A stretch of DNA of 64,000 nucleotides from Cernens ardua. GTDB taxonomy: Bacteria > Pseudomonadota > Gammaproteobacteria > Pseudomonadales > Halomonadaceae. Shown here piece by piece: positions 8,242 to 16,726 of this stretch. Both the position numbers and the translations under genes were made by a program. The notes under the pieces were generated by a model. It saw only the letters and a list, made by a program, of their open reading frames with translations, was not told the origin of the DNA and searched no databases. The stretch is taken from contig NZ_JBPCZH010000007.1 in NCBI RefSeq assembly GCF_051251085.1, forward strand, positions 1 through 64,000, written 5' to 3'. Position 1 is the stretch's first letter. Each line of letters starts with the position of its first letter.

Positions 8242-8788
8242 GATATTTCTCCGCCGCAATCGTTTGATAATTTACATATTCGGATAACTTACATTTAAAG
8301 TGCATGTTAACGCATAGTCTGTTAGTATAACTGCTCCTCGCATGTGAATGGCCTTACCATCTCAACTGATTGGCCCCAGGGTGATTATCCCGGATGTATG
8401 TCCGGTGACTAATTTAACGGCATTGGCCGGTTTTGGGCTTCAGACTTCTGGCAGATTGATCGCATTGCCTTCCCGTCGGAAGGGTGTATCCAACGATGCC
8501 TAAAAGGATGGGTGTGTGTCCGATGCATTTTGAATGTATCAGACCGCTTGATGGTCGCCACACGTGTTGTGTGTTTTCTGATCAACGTGGCGATAATTAC
8601 GTCTGTGGTAATCGCCTTTTGATGCGGCAATCCCTTCCGTTGATATTGAAAGCACCAGGTGCGACCCGTCATGGATGCCTTGAGCTGGCATCATGACCTC
8701 TCTCTCCCGCTGTGAAAGCTGCGTTTATCTATTGCTCTGCCACCCTAATCCGGTGCGCGCAGATCGCACAGCCAAATCAAGGTGTGAA
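8242..8788. other. Intergenic region and probable long leader of deaD
   Basis: About 550 bases between yaiI and deaD. There is a small hairpin CCGGA-TGTATG-TCCGG at about 8392-8407. A 70-codon frame crosses 8484-8696 but lacks a well-placed ribosome-binding site. In E. coli the deaD (csdA) transcript has a long 5' leader, so a regulated leader here is plausible. I see no recognised riboswitch. Confidence 0.35.
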
Positions 8789-10516
8789 ATGACTTCGAAC
8801 TCCGACGTCTCCTCAAATGTTCAGGTTGAAAGCTTTAGCGACCTTCAGCTTCTTCCTACCCTACTCAAAACGCTTGACTCCCTGGGCTATGAAAAGCCTT
8901 CTCCCATTCAGGCACAAACCATTCCTTCTCTATTGGAAGGGCGTGATCTATTGGGTCAGGCGCAAACCGGTACAGGTAAAACGGCAGCATTTGCACTGCC
9001 CTTGCTCACCCGTCTGGATGTCAATAAGCATCAGACTCAGGTATTGGTTCTGGCCCCAACGCGTGAACTTGCTCAGCAGGTTGCGGTTAATTTCGAGCGT
9101 TATGGTAAAACACTGGGTGGCTTGCAAGTTCTTACTGTCACCGGTGGTCAGGAATATCGTGATCAGTTGCGTGGCCTGCGTGGTGGCGCCCAGGTTGTGG
9201 TGGGCACCCCCGGCCGCGTTATCGATCATCTTGAGCGCGGTTCGCTGAAGCTCGACAATTTACAGGCGCTGGTACTTGATGAAGCCGACGAAATGCTGCG
9301 TATGGGCTTCATTGATGATGTGGAACGTGTGCTCCGTGATACGCCTGAAGGTACGCAGCGTGTATTTTTCTCTGCGACCTTGCCTCGTGAAATCGAAAAA
9401 ATCGTCAATCGCTATCTGATCGATCCTGTCAAAGTGCAGATCGAAACCAAGGCTGTTACGACGACCATTACCCAGCGTATGTGCCGTGTCGAAGGGGGCT
9501 CCAAACTTGAGGCGCTGTCACGCATTCTTGAGGTTGAAGATGTAGATGCGGCTATTGTCTTTGTTCGTACACGTGCTGCCTGTACTACACTGGTTGAGCA
9601 GTTGACAGCACGTGGTGTCTCTGCGGCGGCGCTGTCCGGTGATCTTGATCAAAGCCTGCGTGAACGTACTGTTGCCCGTTTGAAACGGGGCAAAGTAGAT
9701 GTTGTTATCGCAACGGATGTTGCAGCACGTGGTCTTGATGTTCCACGGATTACGCATGTCATCAACTATGATTTGCCTCATGACACTGAAGCCTATGTTC
9801 ACCGCATCGGTCGTACAGGTCGTGCTGGACGCGAAGGAACAGCGATTACGTTCGTGGGTGGCCGTGAAATGCGCAAGGTTCAGTGGCTGGAACGGGCAAC
9901 AGGACAACGCATCGAAATGATGGAATTGCCTGACGAGAAAGCCGTTCGAGCACACCGTGATGCGCGTTTCAAAGCCCGTGCTGAAGCAGCATTGGCATCA
10001 CCTGACGAACGTCAGCGCAACATGGTTGAAGCCTTGGTAGCTGAAGGGCATGACCCATTGGAGCTGGCCATGGTGTTTGCTCAATTGGCCCGTGCTGATG
10101 AAGCCCCGGTTCTGCCCATTCGTAATGGTGGCTCACGTGATCGTGACCGCGGCCAGCAACGCGATAATGGTCGTGGCAACAATCGCCGTAATGGACGTGA
10201 AGGAAGTGGACGTCCAAGCGCTCCTCGCGAAGGCATGACCCGTTACCGTGTAGCGGTAGGGCATCGTGATGGTGTCAAACCCGGTCAGTTGGTCGGTGCG
10301 TTGGCGAATGAAGGTGGTATCGAAGGTGCTCGCATTGGGCGGATCGATATTCGTCAATCACACAGCACCGTTGAGCTACCCAATAGCCTCCCTTCCAGTA
10401 TTCTTGGGAAAATGGCACGTGCTCGCGTAGCGGGTCGTCCTCTCGAGATCAGTGAAGACAAACAGCGTCCTGAACGTCGTCGCGAACGTAACGGTGATGA
10501 CCGTCGTTTTGGATGA
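8789..10516 (+). CDS. deaD: ATP-dependent RNA helicase DeaD (CsdA)
   Basis: A 575-residue DEAD-box helicase with all core motifs: Q motif (EKPSPIQAQTIP, ~35-46), Walker A AQTGTGKT (58-65), PTRELA (~90-95), DEAD (164-167), SAT (195-197), RGLDVP, and HRIGRTGR. After the core come an Arg/Gly/Asp-rich linker and a DbpA-like RNA-binding domain (TRYRVAVGHRDGVKPGQLVG), then a basic tail. This is the layout of DeaD/CsdA, which helps ribosome assembly and mRNA decay at low temperature. The frame is open upstream to 8693, but the ATG at 8789 gives the family N-terminus MTSN...SFSDL. The ribosome-binding site is weak (AAGGTG). A terminator follows. Confidence 0.93.
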   Translation: MTSNSDVSSNVQVESFSDLQLLPTLLKTLDSLGYEKPSPIQAQTIPSLLEGRDLLGQAQTGTGKTAAFALPLLTRLDVNKHQTQVLVLAPTRELAQQVAVNFERYGKTLGGLQVLTVTGGQEYRDQLRGLRGGAQVVVGTPGRVIDHLERGSLKLDNLQALVLDEADEMLRMGFIDDVERVLRDTPEGTQRVFFSATLPREIEKIVNRYLIDPVKVQIETKAVTTTITQRMCRVEGGSKLEALSRILEVEDVDAAIVFVRTRAACTTLVEQLTARGVSAAALSGDLDQSLRERTVARLKRGKVDVVIATDVAARGLDVPRITHVINYDLPHDTEAYVHRIGRTGRAGREGTAITFVGGREMRKVQWLERATGQRIEMMELPDEKAVRAHRDARFKARAEAALASPDERQRNMVEALVAEGHDPLELAMVFAQLARADEAPVLPIRNGGSRDRDRGQQRDNGRGNNRRNGREGSGRPSAPREGMTRYRVAVGHRDGVKPGQLVGALANEGGIEGARIGRIDIRQSHSTVELPNSLPSSILGKMARARVAGRPLEISEDKQRPERRRERNGDDRRFG

Positions 10517-10546
10517 TGATAAATGCCTGAATTATCAGGTCTTGAA

Positions 10547-10573
10547 ATGGCTCCTCCGGGAGCCATTTTTTTT
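10547..10573 (+). terminator. Rho-independent terminator after deaD
   Basis: ATGGCTCC and GGAGCCAT arms with a four-base loop, followed by eight T residues. Confidence 0.92.
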
Positions 10574-10701
10574 GTACTTTTTGCATCAAGGCAAAAAAAG
10601 ACCATTCCTGTTCTTGCCAATGCCTTGATGCTTTGATGTTTAAACGGCGCTCAGCGTATACGTCTTGCAGTCAGAACGTTACACTCATAGGATCACTGAT
10701 T

Positions 10702-11403
10702 ATGGGATACATCATGAGCGAAGAATCCTCTTGGTCTTTATCACCCAGGGAAGCGATTGCACAGCAACGTGAATGGGCAAAGCAAATTGATCTCGTTGAT
10801 CATATTGAGCAACCAGTGACCCATATTGCAGGTGTTGATGTTGGCTTTGAACGTGACGAAGCTCAACCATTGGGTACAGTGACAAGAGCAGCAGTCGTGG
10901 TAGTGAGCTATCCGGCATTGGAAGTAGTCGAAAGTATTGTCGAACGCGTGCCTACTCGAATGCCTTATATCCCCGGTTTGTTATCCTTCCGAGAATTGCC
11001 CGCTGTTATTCAGGCATATCGCCAATTGTCTGTGGACCCTCAATTGCTTATGGTGGATGGACATGGAATAGCGCATCCACGGTCGTTGGGAATTGCAGCT
11101 CATCTAGGGCTCTACCTTGATAAACCGGCGATCGGAATTGCTAAAAAGAAATTATTCGGCCACTACGAAGCCCCGGGCGAGAACAGGGGAGACTACACGC
11201 TTTTATGCGATGGCGATAAAGTGTTGGGTAATGTATTAAGAACCCGCGTTGGTGTTAAACCCGTATTTGTTTCCCCCGGCTATCACATTTCTGTAGCCAC
11301 TGCCAGAGACTGGGTCGTTCGTTGTCTGACCGGCTATAAGTTGCCTGAGCCGACTCGGCAGGCTGATCGTTTGGCTTCGCGTCGTCTTAAGCATCTACGT
11401 TAA
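10702..11403 (+). CDS. nfi: Endonuclease V (deoxyinosine 3'-endonuclease)
   Basis: A 233-residue DNA repair enzyme that nicks DNA one base 3' of deoxyinosine. It shows the family motifs: catalytic AGVDVGF near residue 43, RMPYIPGLLSFRELPAV (~91-107), VDGHGIAHPRSLGIAAHLGL (~124-143), and GIAKKKLFG. Length fits the ~220-230-residue family. The longest frame begins at 10633; ATG 10702 has AGGA nine bases upstream, while ATG 10714 (MSEESS) has GGGATA six bases upstream, so the start is uncertain by four codons. Confidence 0.92.
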   Translation: MGYIMSEESSWSLSPREAIAQQREWAKQIDLVDHIEQPVTHIAGVDVGFERDEAQPLGTVTRAAVVVVSYPALEVVESIVERVPTRMPYIPGLLSFRELPAVIQAYRQLSVDPQLLMVDGHGIAHPRSLGIAAHLGLYLDKPAIGIAKKKLFGHYEAPGENRGDYTLLCDGDKVLGNVLRTRVGVKPVFVSPGYHISVATARDWVVRCLTGYKLPEPTRQADRLASRRLKHLR

Positions 11404-11468
11404 TCGAATTCATCTTGGTGAAGACCCTGTGTGGTTTATCATCGAAAGACACATCTGAGGAGTTTTTA

Positions 11469-12542
11469 ATGCATCAGTTATTCGTGGGTGCATACACTGG
11501 CGGAAGTAGTGAAGGCATCCATATCTTTCAATGGGATGAGTCAAACGACAGATATCAGCCAAAACAGGTCATCAAAAGTGAACATCCTTCCTATCTGGCG
11601 TTTAATAAAAACGGCAATGTTTTTTATGCCGCCAATGAAATTGGTGCTGATCGTCCCGGACGTGTCTCTGCCTTTCATTTGGAGAATGGGCAATGGCAAT
11701 TGATTAATGATAGCTCTAGCGAAGGGGCCGATCCTTGTCATTTGTTACTAACACCCAATGAACGTTATCTGATCGTCAGTAATTATTCCGGTGGTAGCCT
11801 GGCTGTTTATGAGTTGGGGCTTGATCACGGTTTACGTGCCGCTGTTCAGGTATTGGCTTTCAGTGGTGGTAGTCAAGTGCGGCCGGAACAGGAAGCAGCG
11901 CATATTCACTCCACACTGGTTTCACCTGATGGGCAATATGTTTTTGCGTTCGATCTCGGGAATGATTGTCTTTATCGCTTTCCCCTTGATGAGGTTGTTG
12001 CGCCAGGCGCCAATAGTCCACTGGATTTCAGTCAGCAAACGACTATCGAGCTGACACCTGGGAGTGGTCCCCGTATGGGGCGGTTTAGCCCGAATGGCCG
12101 CTTTCTTTATGTATTGAGCGAGCTGGATGGCAGTATTGAAGTATTTTCCTACCGTCAGGGAAAGTTGGAATCCATTCAGCGTGTTGCTCTTGTTGATCCT
12201 GCTCGCGATATTGAATCAGCTGAAAACAGTGGTGCAGAGCTGGTATTTACTCAGGACGGCAATATATTATTGGCCTCCAACCGCGGTAACCTGAATGAAA
12301 TTGTCAGTTTCCACGTGAATCACGAGACTGGCCATCTCGATTATGCCAGTGCTGAATCTACAGGTGGCACTATACCCCGTCATTTCACTCCGATTGACGA
12401 CAAGGGGATTTTGGTGGCCAATCAGGGGAGTGGCTCGCTGGTACTGATTGATCATGAAGCAGGAGAGTCGTTACGCCGTCATGGTGTTGTGGCAGAAATT
12501 GACCAGCCTGCGTTTGTCTTTGTCGATAATCGGTCGCATTAA
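11469..12542 (+). CDS. Lactonase family protein, seven-bladed beta-propeller (6-phosphogluconolactonase-like)
   Basis: A 357-residue cytosolic protein of the Pgl/YbhE lactonase family. It begins MHQLFVGAYTGGSSEGIHIF and shows repeated propeller-blade signatures such as HPSYLAFN, EGADPCHLLLTPNERYLIVSNYSGGSL, HIHSTLVSPDGQYVF, and GPRMGRFSPNGRFLYVLSE. Members hydrolyse 6-phosphogluconolactone or related sugar lactones; the exact substrate is not shown by sequence. GAGGAG eight bases upstream of 11469 fixes the start, though the frame is open to 11415. It may be read with nfi, 65 bases upstream. A terminator follows. Confidence 0.85.
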   Translation: MHQLFVGAYTGGSSEGIHIFQWDESNDRYQPKQVIKSEHPSYLAFNKNGNVFYAANEIGADRPGRVSAFHLENGQWQLINDSSSEGADPCHLLLTPNERYLIVSNYSGGSLAVYELGLDHGLRAAVQVLAFSGGSQVRPEQEAAHIHSTLVSPDGQYVFAFDLGNDCLYRFPLDEVVAPGANSPLDFSQQTTIELTPGSGPRMGRFSPNGRFLYVLSELDGSIEVFSYRQGKLESIQRVALVDPARDIESAENSGAELVFTQDGNILLASNRGNLNEIVSFHVNHETGHLDYASAESTGGTIPRHFTPIDDKGILVANQGSGSLVLIDHEAGESLRRHGVVAEIDQPAFVFVDNRSH

Positions 12543-12563
12543 CATATTGTGTTGATCGTCGTG

Positions 12564-12595
12564 GCAGGTCACTCCGACGGGTGGCCTGCTTTTTA
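12564..12595 (+). terminator. Rho-independent terminator after the lactonase gene
   Basis: GCAGGTCAC and GTGGCCTGC arms (one G-U pair), an eight-base loop, then TTTTTATT. Confidence 0.9.
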
Positions 12596-12708
12596 TTGTG
12601 TCTGATTGATATGTCATCGCACTACTCTTGGTAGACGCTTTCATTTTATGCGTAAGAAAATGGTCACTCATGGATCTTGCTGATAGGCATTTGAAATGAT
12701 GACTTACT

Positions 12709-13980
12709 ATGCCCCATATGACTGATAAAATTTCTCTTGAAGAAAAGAACGTGTTCAATGATCGTGGTTTTCTTTACTTTCTGATTGCGCGCTTGGGTGC
12801 GGTGTTTGCCATGCAAATACAAGCGATTGTCGTCGCATGGCAACTTTACGACCTGACTCATCAGGCGATGGCGTTGGCTTATGCAGGGCTTTCCCAATTT
12901 TTACCGATGGTGCTTCTGCTGATGCCCGCCGGCGACCTTCTTGATCGTTTTCCGCGTAAACTCATCCTGCTCTTCAGTTGGATTCTGCAATGTATCTGTA
13001 GTGCGGGGCTTTTATTCATCGCTTTATCGGCGCATCCTTCAGTTGTTGCCATTTATGCTACTCTGATTGTATTCGGATGTTCCCGTGCTTTTTCCGCCCC
13101 CAGTCTGCAAAGCCTACTCCCTCAAATTGTGTCCCGTGACCGGTTGCCACAAGCGGTAGTCGTCAATTCCTCGATCATGAAGATCGCTGTCATCTCGGGC
13201 CCCTTATTGGGAGGTGTGCTGTATATCTATGGGGCGGCCAGTGCCTATGCTGTCTGTTTCGCTGGCACACTAATCGCGATATTTGCCATGAGTCGTGTAC
13301 GGGTAGCACAAGAGTCGCCAGAAATGTTGTCTCCAACAGAGATACGTAAAGGTAGCCGCTCGTGGCAACGTTTCATCGCTGGACTACACTATATTTGGCA
13401 TCGGCCGATTATTCTGGGCGCAATTTCACTGGATCTGTTCGCCGTGTTACTGGGTGATGTGGTGGCGTTGCTGCCCATTTACGCGAATTCAATTTTATCG
13501 GTGGGTCCACTTGGCCTGGGGGCATTACGGGCTTCGTCAGCTGTTGGGGCACTTATTGTGGGCGTTTTTCTGAGTGCGCATCCGTTGAGAAAGCATGTCG
13601 GCATCACAATGTACCTTGCTGTTGTGATGTTTGGATTGGGTAACCTTGTTTTTTCGCTCTCAGGTCATTTCTGGCTATCGTTGGTGGCGTTGACTATAGC
13701 GGGCGGTGCAGACATGGTGAGTGTCTATGTTCGTTCAACGCTGATTCAGTTAGCGACACCAGATGATATGAGAGGCCGTGTTAACGCTGTTAACATGCTG
13801 TTTCTTGGCTCAAGTAATCAGCTCGGTGAGTTCAGGGCAGGAAGTGTCGCTGCATGGATTGGTGCTGAAAAAGCAGGTGTTGTGGGCGCATTCACTACTC
13901 TTTTTGTGGTATTGGCCTGGGTGAAATTATTTCCCTCCCTCGTCAAGGAAGATTCATTTGATTCTATTGAAGCAAAGTGA
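12709..13980 (+). CDS. MFS transporter, EntS-like exporter
   Basis: A 423-residue membrane protein with about 12 membrane segments. The loop between segments 2 and 3 is GDLLDRFPRKLILLFS, the conserved MFS motif A form found in the EntS/MFS_3 group, and the segment near residue 340 has the ATPDDMRGRVNAVNMLFLGSSNQLGEFRAG block typical of these exporters. EntS exports enterobactin, but substrates of relatives are mostly unknown. No siderophore synthesis gene is nearby, so a specific substrate cannot be named. The start may be 12709 or the in-frame ATG at 12718; neither has a good ribosome-binding site. Confidence 0.82.
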   Translation: MPHMTDKISLEEKNVFNDRGFLYFLIARLGAVFAMQIQAIVVAWQLYDLTHQAMALAYAGLSQFLPMVLLLMPAGDLLDRFPRKLILLFSWILQCICSAGLLFIALSAHPSVVAIYATLIVFGCSRAFSAPSLQSLLPQIVSRDRLPQAVVVNSSIMKIAVISGPLLGGVLYIYGAASAYAVCFAGTLIAIFAMSRVRVAQESPEMLSPTEIRKGSRSWQRFIAGLHYIWHRPIILGAISLDLFAVLLGDVVALLPIYANSILSVGPLGLGALRASSAVGALIVGVFLSAHPLRKHVGITMYLAVVMFGLGNLVFSLSGHFWLSLVALTIAGGADMVSVYVRSTLIQLATPDDMRGRVNAVNMLFLGSSNQLGEFRAGSVAAWIGAEKAGVVGAFTTLFVVLAWVKLFPSLVKEDSFDSIEAK

Positions 13981-14183
13981 CTCAGGATAACCCTGTGAAT
14001 CAAGAGGGCACAGGTGAAATAAAAGCACAAGAACGGTTCAGTATCGATAGAATATTATAGAGACGAAAAGAGCGCACATTGGTGCTAGATGTTATCCTTG
14101 ACATATCCATGACAGAAATATTTTTTAGGGATAACGGTAGCCATGTATAAAGTGGCTAGTAAATGATAATCAGGAGAATAAAC

Positions 14184-14795
14184 ATGGCAGGTCAGGATGC
14201 ACCTTTCACAGTCAATGAAGGGACTCCCAATCAGGGGCGTCGGGTAGGTGAATTTTTCTTCGCGCTTGTTCTTTGGGCCTTGATAGGTGTACTCGTTCAG
14301 TGGTTAATGCCATTGAGCACTAATGACACCATTAATCTTACATCTCTGTCTCATGGGAACTCGCATAGCACGACGACGTTCTGGAATGCGCTGGAAGTAG
14401 TCGCGTTGTTTTTCACAGTACTTGCTTTTCTGTTGCGCGATTTTGCTACCTACAATCCTATTGCCAAAGGGTTGAGTATTGTCGCCATTCGCGTGTTGGC
14501 AACAACATTTGACTTGGGGATGTTCGCGTTCGGGGGCTATCTTTTCCTGAAACTGACAGGGGATGCTTCGATCGCAGCTACTGAGCATGCGACTCTATGG
14601 CAACAATTGCTGTTTGTTAATTTTGGTATTTTTATTGTTAGCCTGGTGGTGCTGGGTGTGTTGCTGTTTCTTCTACGTTGCACACGCGTCACACTGCTGT
14701 CTTTGCCTTTCCTTGAGTACAAACCTTTCCTACGTCTGGTCATCTATATCATCTTGCTGATCGTGCTTGCATCGGTAGGTTTTTTTGCTCTGTAA
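14184..14795 (+). CDS. Hypothetical integral membrane protein
   Basis: A 203-residue protein with about five hydrophobic segments (around residues 22-45, 72-88, 105-125, 143-170 and 180-203) and a short polar N-terminus. I do not recognise a family; Ser/Thr/His-rich residues ~48-68 (NLTSLSHGNSHSTTTF) would lie in the first extracytoplasmic loop. AGGAG eight bases before the ATG at 14184 makes this the start, rather than the in-frame codon at 14163. It is followed by a strong terminator and converges on cydC. No function is proposed. Confidence 0.65.
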   Translation: MAGQDAPFTVNEGTPNQGRRVGEFFFALVLWALIGVLVQWLMPLSTNDTINLTSLSHGNSHSTTTFWNALEVVALFFTVLAFLLRDFATYNPIAKGLSIVAIRVLATTFDLGMFAFGGYLFLKLTGDASIAATEHATLWQQLLFVNFGIFIVSLVVLGVLLFLLRCTRVTLLSLPFLEYKPFLRLVIYIILLIVLASVGFFAL

Positions 14796-14855
14796 GCCAA
14801 GTAAGCCTCTCTTGTTGAAGATGTTTTAGTCGCTAAATAAACAGTGCAAGATAAA

Positions 14856-14897
14856 AAGTCCGCGTCGGTATCATTAACCGGCGCGGACTTTTATTTT
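14856..14897. terminator. Bidirectional Rho-independent terminator
   Basis: AAAAGTCCGCGTCGGT and ACCGGCGCGGACTTTT arms around ATCATTA make a 16-bp stem. T-rich runs follow on both strands, so it can end both the membrane-protein gene and cydDC. Confidence 0.9.
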
Positions 14898-14947
14898 TAA
14901 CTCACATTATATTCAGCGGCTTTTAACGCTTCATGTCAGTACAGGTT

Positions 14948-16726
14948 TTATATCTGTAATCCCTGATACAAGTACGCCAGTTTACTTTGATCATTCATTG
15001 TTGAGCGCTGGGGAGAGCCAGTTTCAATGACGCTTCCTTTTTCGATCAGGGCATAACGATCCATATACGCAAGATCTCCAAGCCTGTGAGTGATCATCAT
15101 CAACGAACGGTCTTTGCAACAGGCTTTGATATGTGCCATGACGAGTTGTTGGGTTTCCCGGTCCAGGCCTTCCGTGGGTTCATCCAGAAGCACGACGGGC
15201 GCAGGACTCAACAGGGCTCTCGCCAATCCAAAACGGCGTAGTTGTCCGCCGGAAAGGGAGGCCCCCCCTTCGTCAGGCCATGTATCCAGACCTTCTGGCT
15301 GATGCTCCAGCCAATCGCCCAAATCAAGGGCCTTCAGCATATCAATGATTTGCTGATCACTAATTTTGTTTCGCCCCATGCGTAAATTGTCACGAAAATC
15401 GGCACTGAAAATCTGAACATCCTGAGTAGCAACGGCAAAGATCCTGCGTAAATGCGCTTCGGATAGTTGTTTGGTCTCGACACCACCGAACCTGATCGTA
15501 CCTGTTGTTGGCTCGATAAATCGGACCAATAGATTGAGCAGGCTGGTTTTTCCTCCGCCCGAGTGTCCAATGAGTGCCAGATGCTCACCCGAAGCAAGGG
15601 ACAGGCTCATCGAATTCAATACCTGTTCCTGATCATAACGAAGAGAGACATCCTGTATCTCTATATCGTTGCTATGGGGCTCTGCCTGATCCTGCTCGGG
15701 AAAAGTGATCGTTGGCACAGCTTCCTGGAGCTCGTTCAAGCGCGTGGCTGCCTGGCGTACTTTACCCAATTGCTGCCATGCTTCAGGCAGCATCATGACG
15801 GCCTCAAACGCAGATAGCAGCCCCAAGGCAATCGTAGCGACCATAGTGTCGCTCAGGCCATAATGTCTTGCCCACCAGGCAGCCAATATCAATGCCCCTG
15901 ACATGCTCAGGCCCAATAAAAACATGGACAGTAGTTGAGAGTCACCCCATTGGCTGGAAAGCGTCATTTGTGCGCGATCACGCTCTTTCTGCTTTTCAAG
16001 TAACTTCTCTTTCTCTTTATCCCACTGACCATACAGACTTAATTCAGCAAAGCTATCCAGTCTCTCCACTAACTCGGCCCGAAGTTCGCCATCCAGTACC
16101 TGCCAGCGGGTTGACGTTACATGCCCCCGTTTCCATGCAAGCAAGGGACCCAGTACACCGGAAATCAGCAGGCATAATGCGCAGAAAAGGCCAATAAAAG
16201 GAGAAAACAGGCCAATGATAACGCCATAGCCAATAATGGTGAGCAATGCCACGATGGATGGCACCAACACTCTGACATACAACGCATCCAAGGCATCGAC
16301 ATCTGCTGTCAGGCGTGTGCTGAGTTCACTGCTGCCGATCTGCTGCAGTGTAGAAGGCGATAGAGGCTCGATTGCCCTATAGATTTGTGTTCTCAGGCGG
16401 GAGAGTATTTTAAAGGTTCCCTCGTGCGTGAGGGTACGTTCCCCATAACGGGTAATTGTGCGTGCGGTGGCAAAGAGCCTGACACCTGCAGAGGGCAGGG
16501 CATAGTTAAAGGCAAAGGCTGTTGTTATAGAGACACCTGCCAATGCGGATGCATTCAAAAACCAGCTGGAGAGAGTAACCAGCCCAACGCTGGATGCCAT
16601 CGCCATTAAGTTAAGGATAAGTCCAATCAGAAGAAGGAACCAGAAAGGGCGCATTGCTCCCAAATAGGGTTTTATCTCGCTGAAAGTACCACGCTTGGGA
16701 TGTATCGCCCGTCCATTATCAGACAT
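14948..16726 (-). CDS. cydC: Heterodimeric ABC exporter CydC subunit
   Basis: A 592-residue ABC exporter half. It has a six-helix membrane domain beginning around residue 28, with the CydC signature LVTLSSWFLNASALAG (~50-65) and RLFATARTITRYGERTLTH (~83-101). The nucleotide-binding domain has Walker A GHSGGGKTS, signature LSGGQ, and Walker B VVLLDEPTEGLD. CydDC moves cysteine and glutathione to the periplasm, or handles haem, and is needed to assemble cytochrome bd oxidase. The coding region overlaps the end of cydD by eight bases, so the two are translationally coupled. No cydAB is in the window. Confidence 0.93.
   Translation of the reverse strand: MSDNGRAIHPKRGTFSEIKPYLGAMRPFWFLLLIGLILNLMAMASSVGLVTLSSWFLNASALAGVSITTAFAFNYALPSAGVRLFATARTITRYGERTLTHEGTFKILSRLRTQIYRAIEPLSPSTLQQIGSSELSTRLTADVDALDALYVRVLVPSIVALLTIIGYGVIIGLFSPFIGLFCALCLLISGVLGPLLAWKRGHVTSTRWQVLDGELRAELVERLDSFAELSLYGQWDKEKEKLLEKQKERDRAQMTLSSQWGDSQLLSMFLLGLSMSGALILAAWWARHYGLSDTMVATIALGLLSAFEAVMMLPEAWQQLGKVRQAATRLNELQEAVPTITFPEQDQAEPHSNDIEIQDVSLRYDQEQVLNSMSLSLASGEHLALIGHSGGGKTSLLNLLVRFIEPTTGTIRFGGVETKQLSEAHLRRIFAVATQDVQIFSADFRDNLRMGRNKISDQQIIDMLKALDLGDWLEHQPEGLDTWPDEGGASLSGGQLRRFGLARALLSPAPVVLLDEPTEGLDRETQQLVMAHIKACCKDRSLMMITHRLGDLAYMDRYALIEKGSVIETGSPQRSTMNDQSKLAYLYQGLQI

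Noticed and set aside
8484..8696. A 70-codon frame in the deaD leader
   Set aside because: There is no well-placed ribosome-binding site and no recognisable product; it was kept only as part of the leader description.
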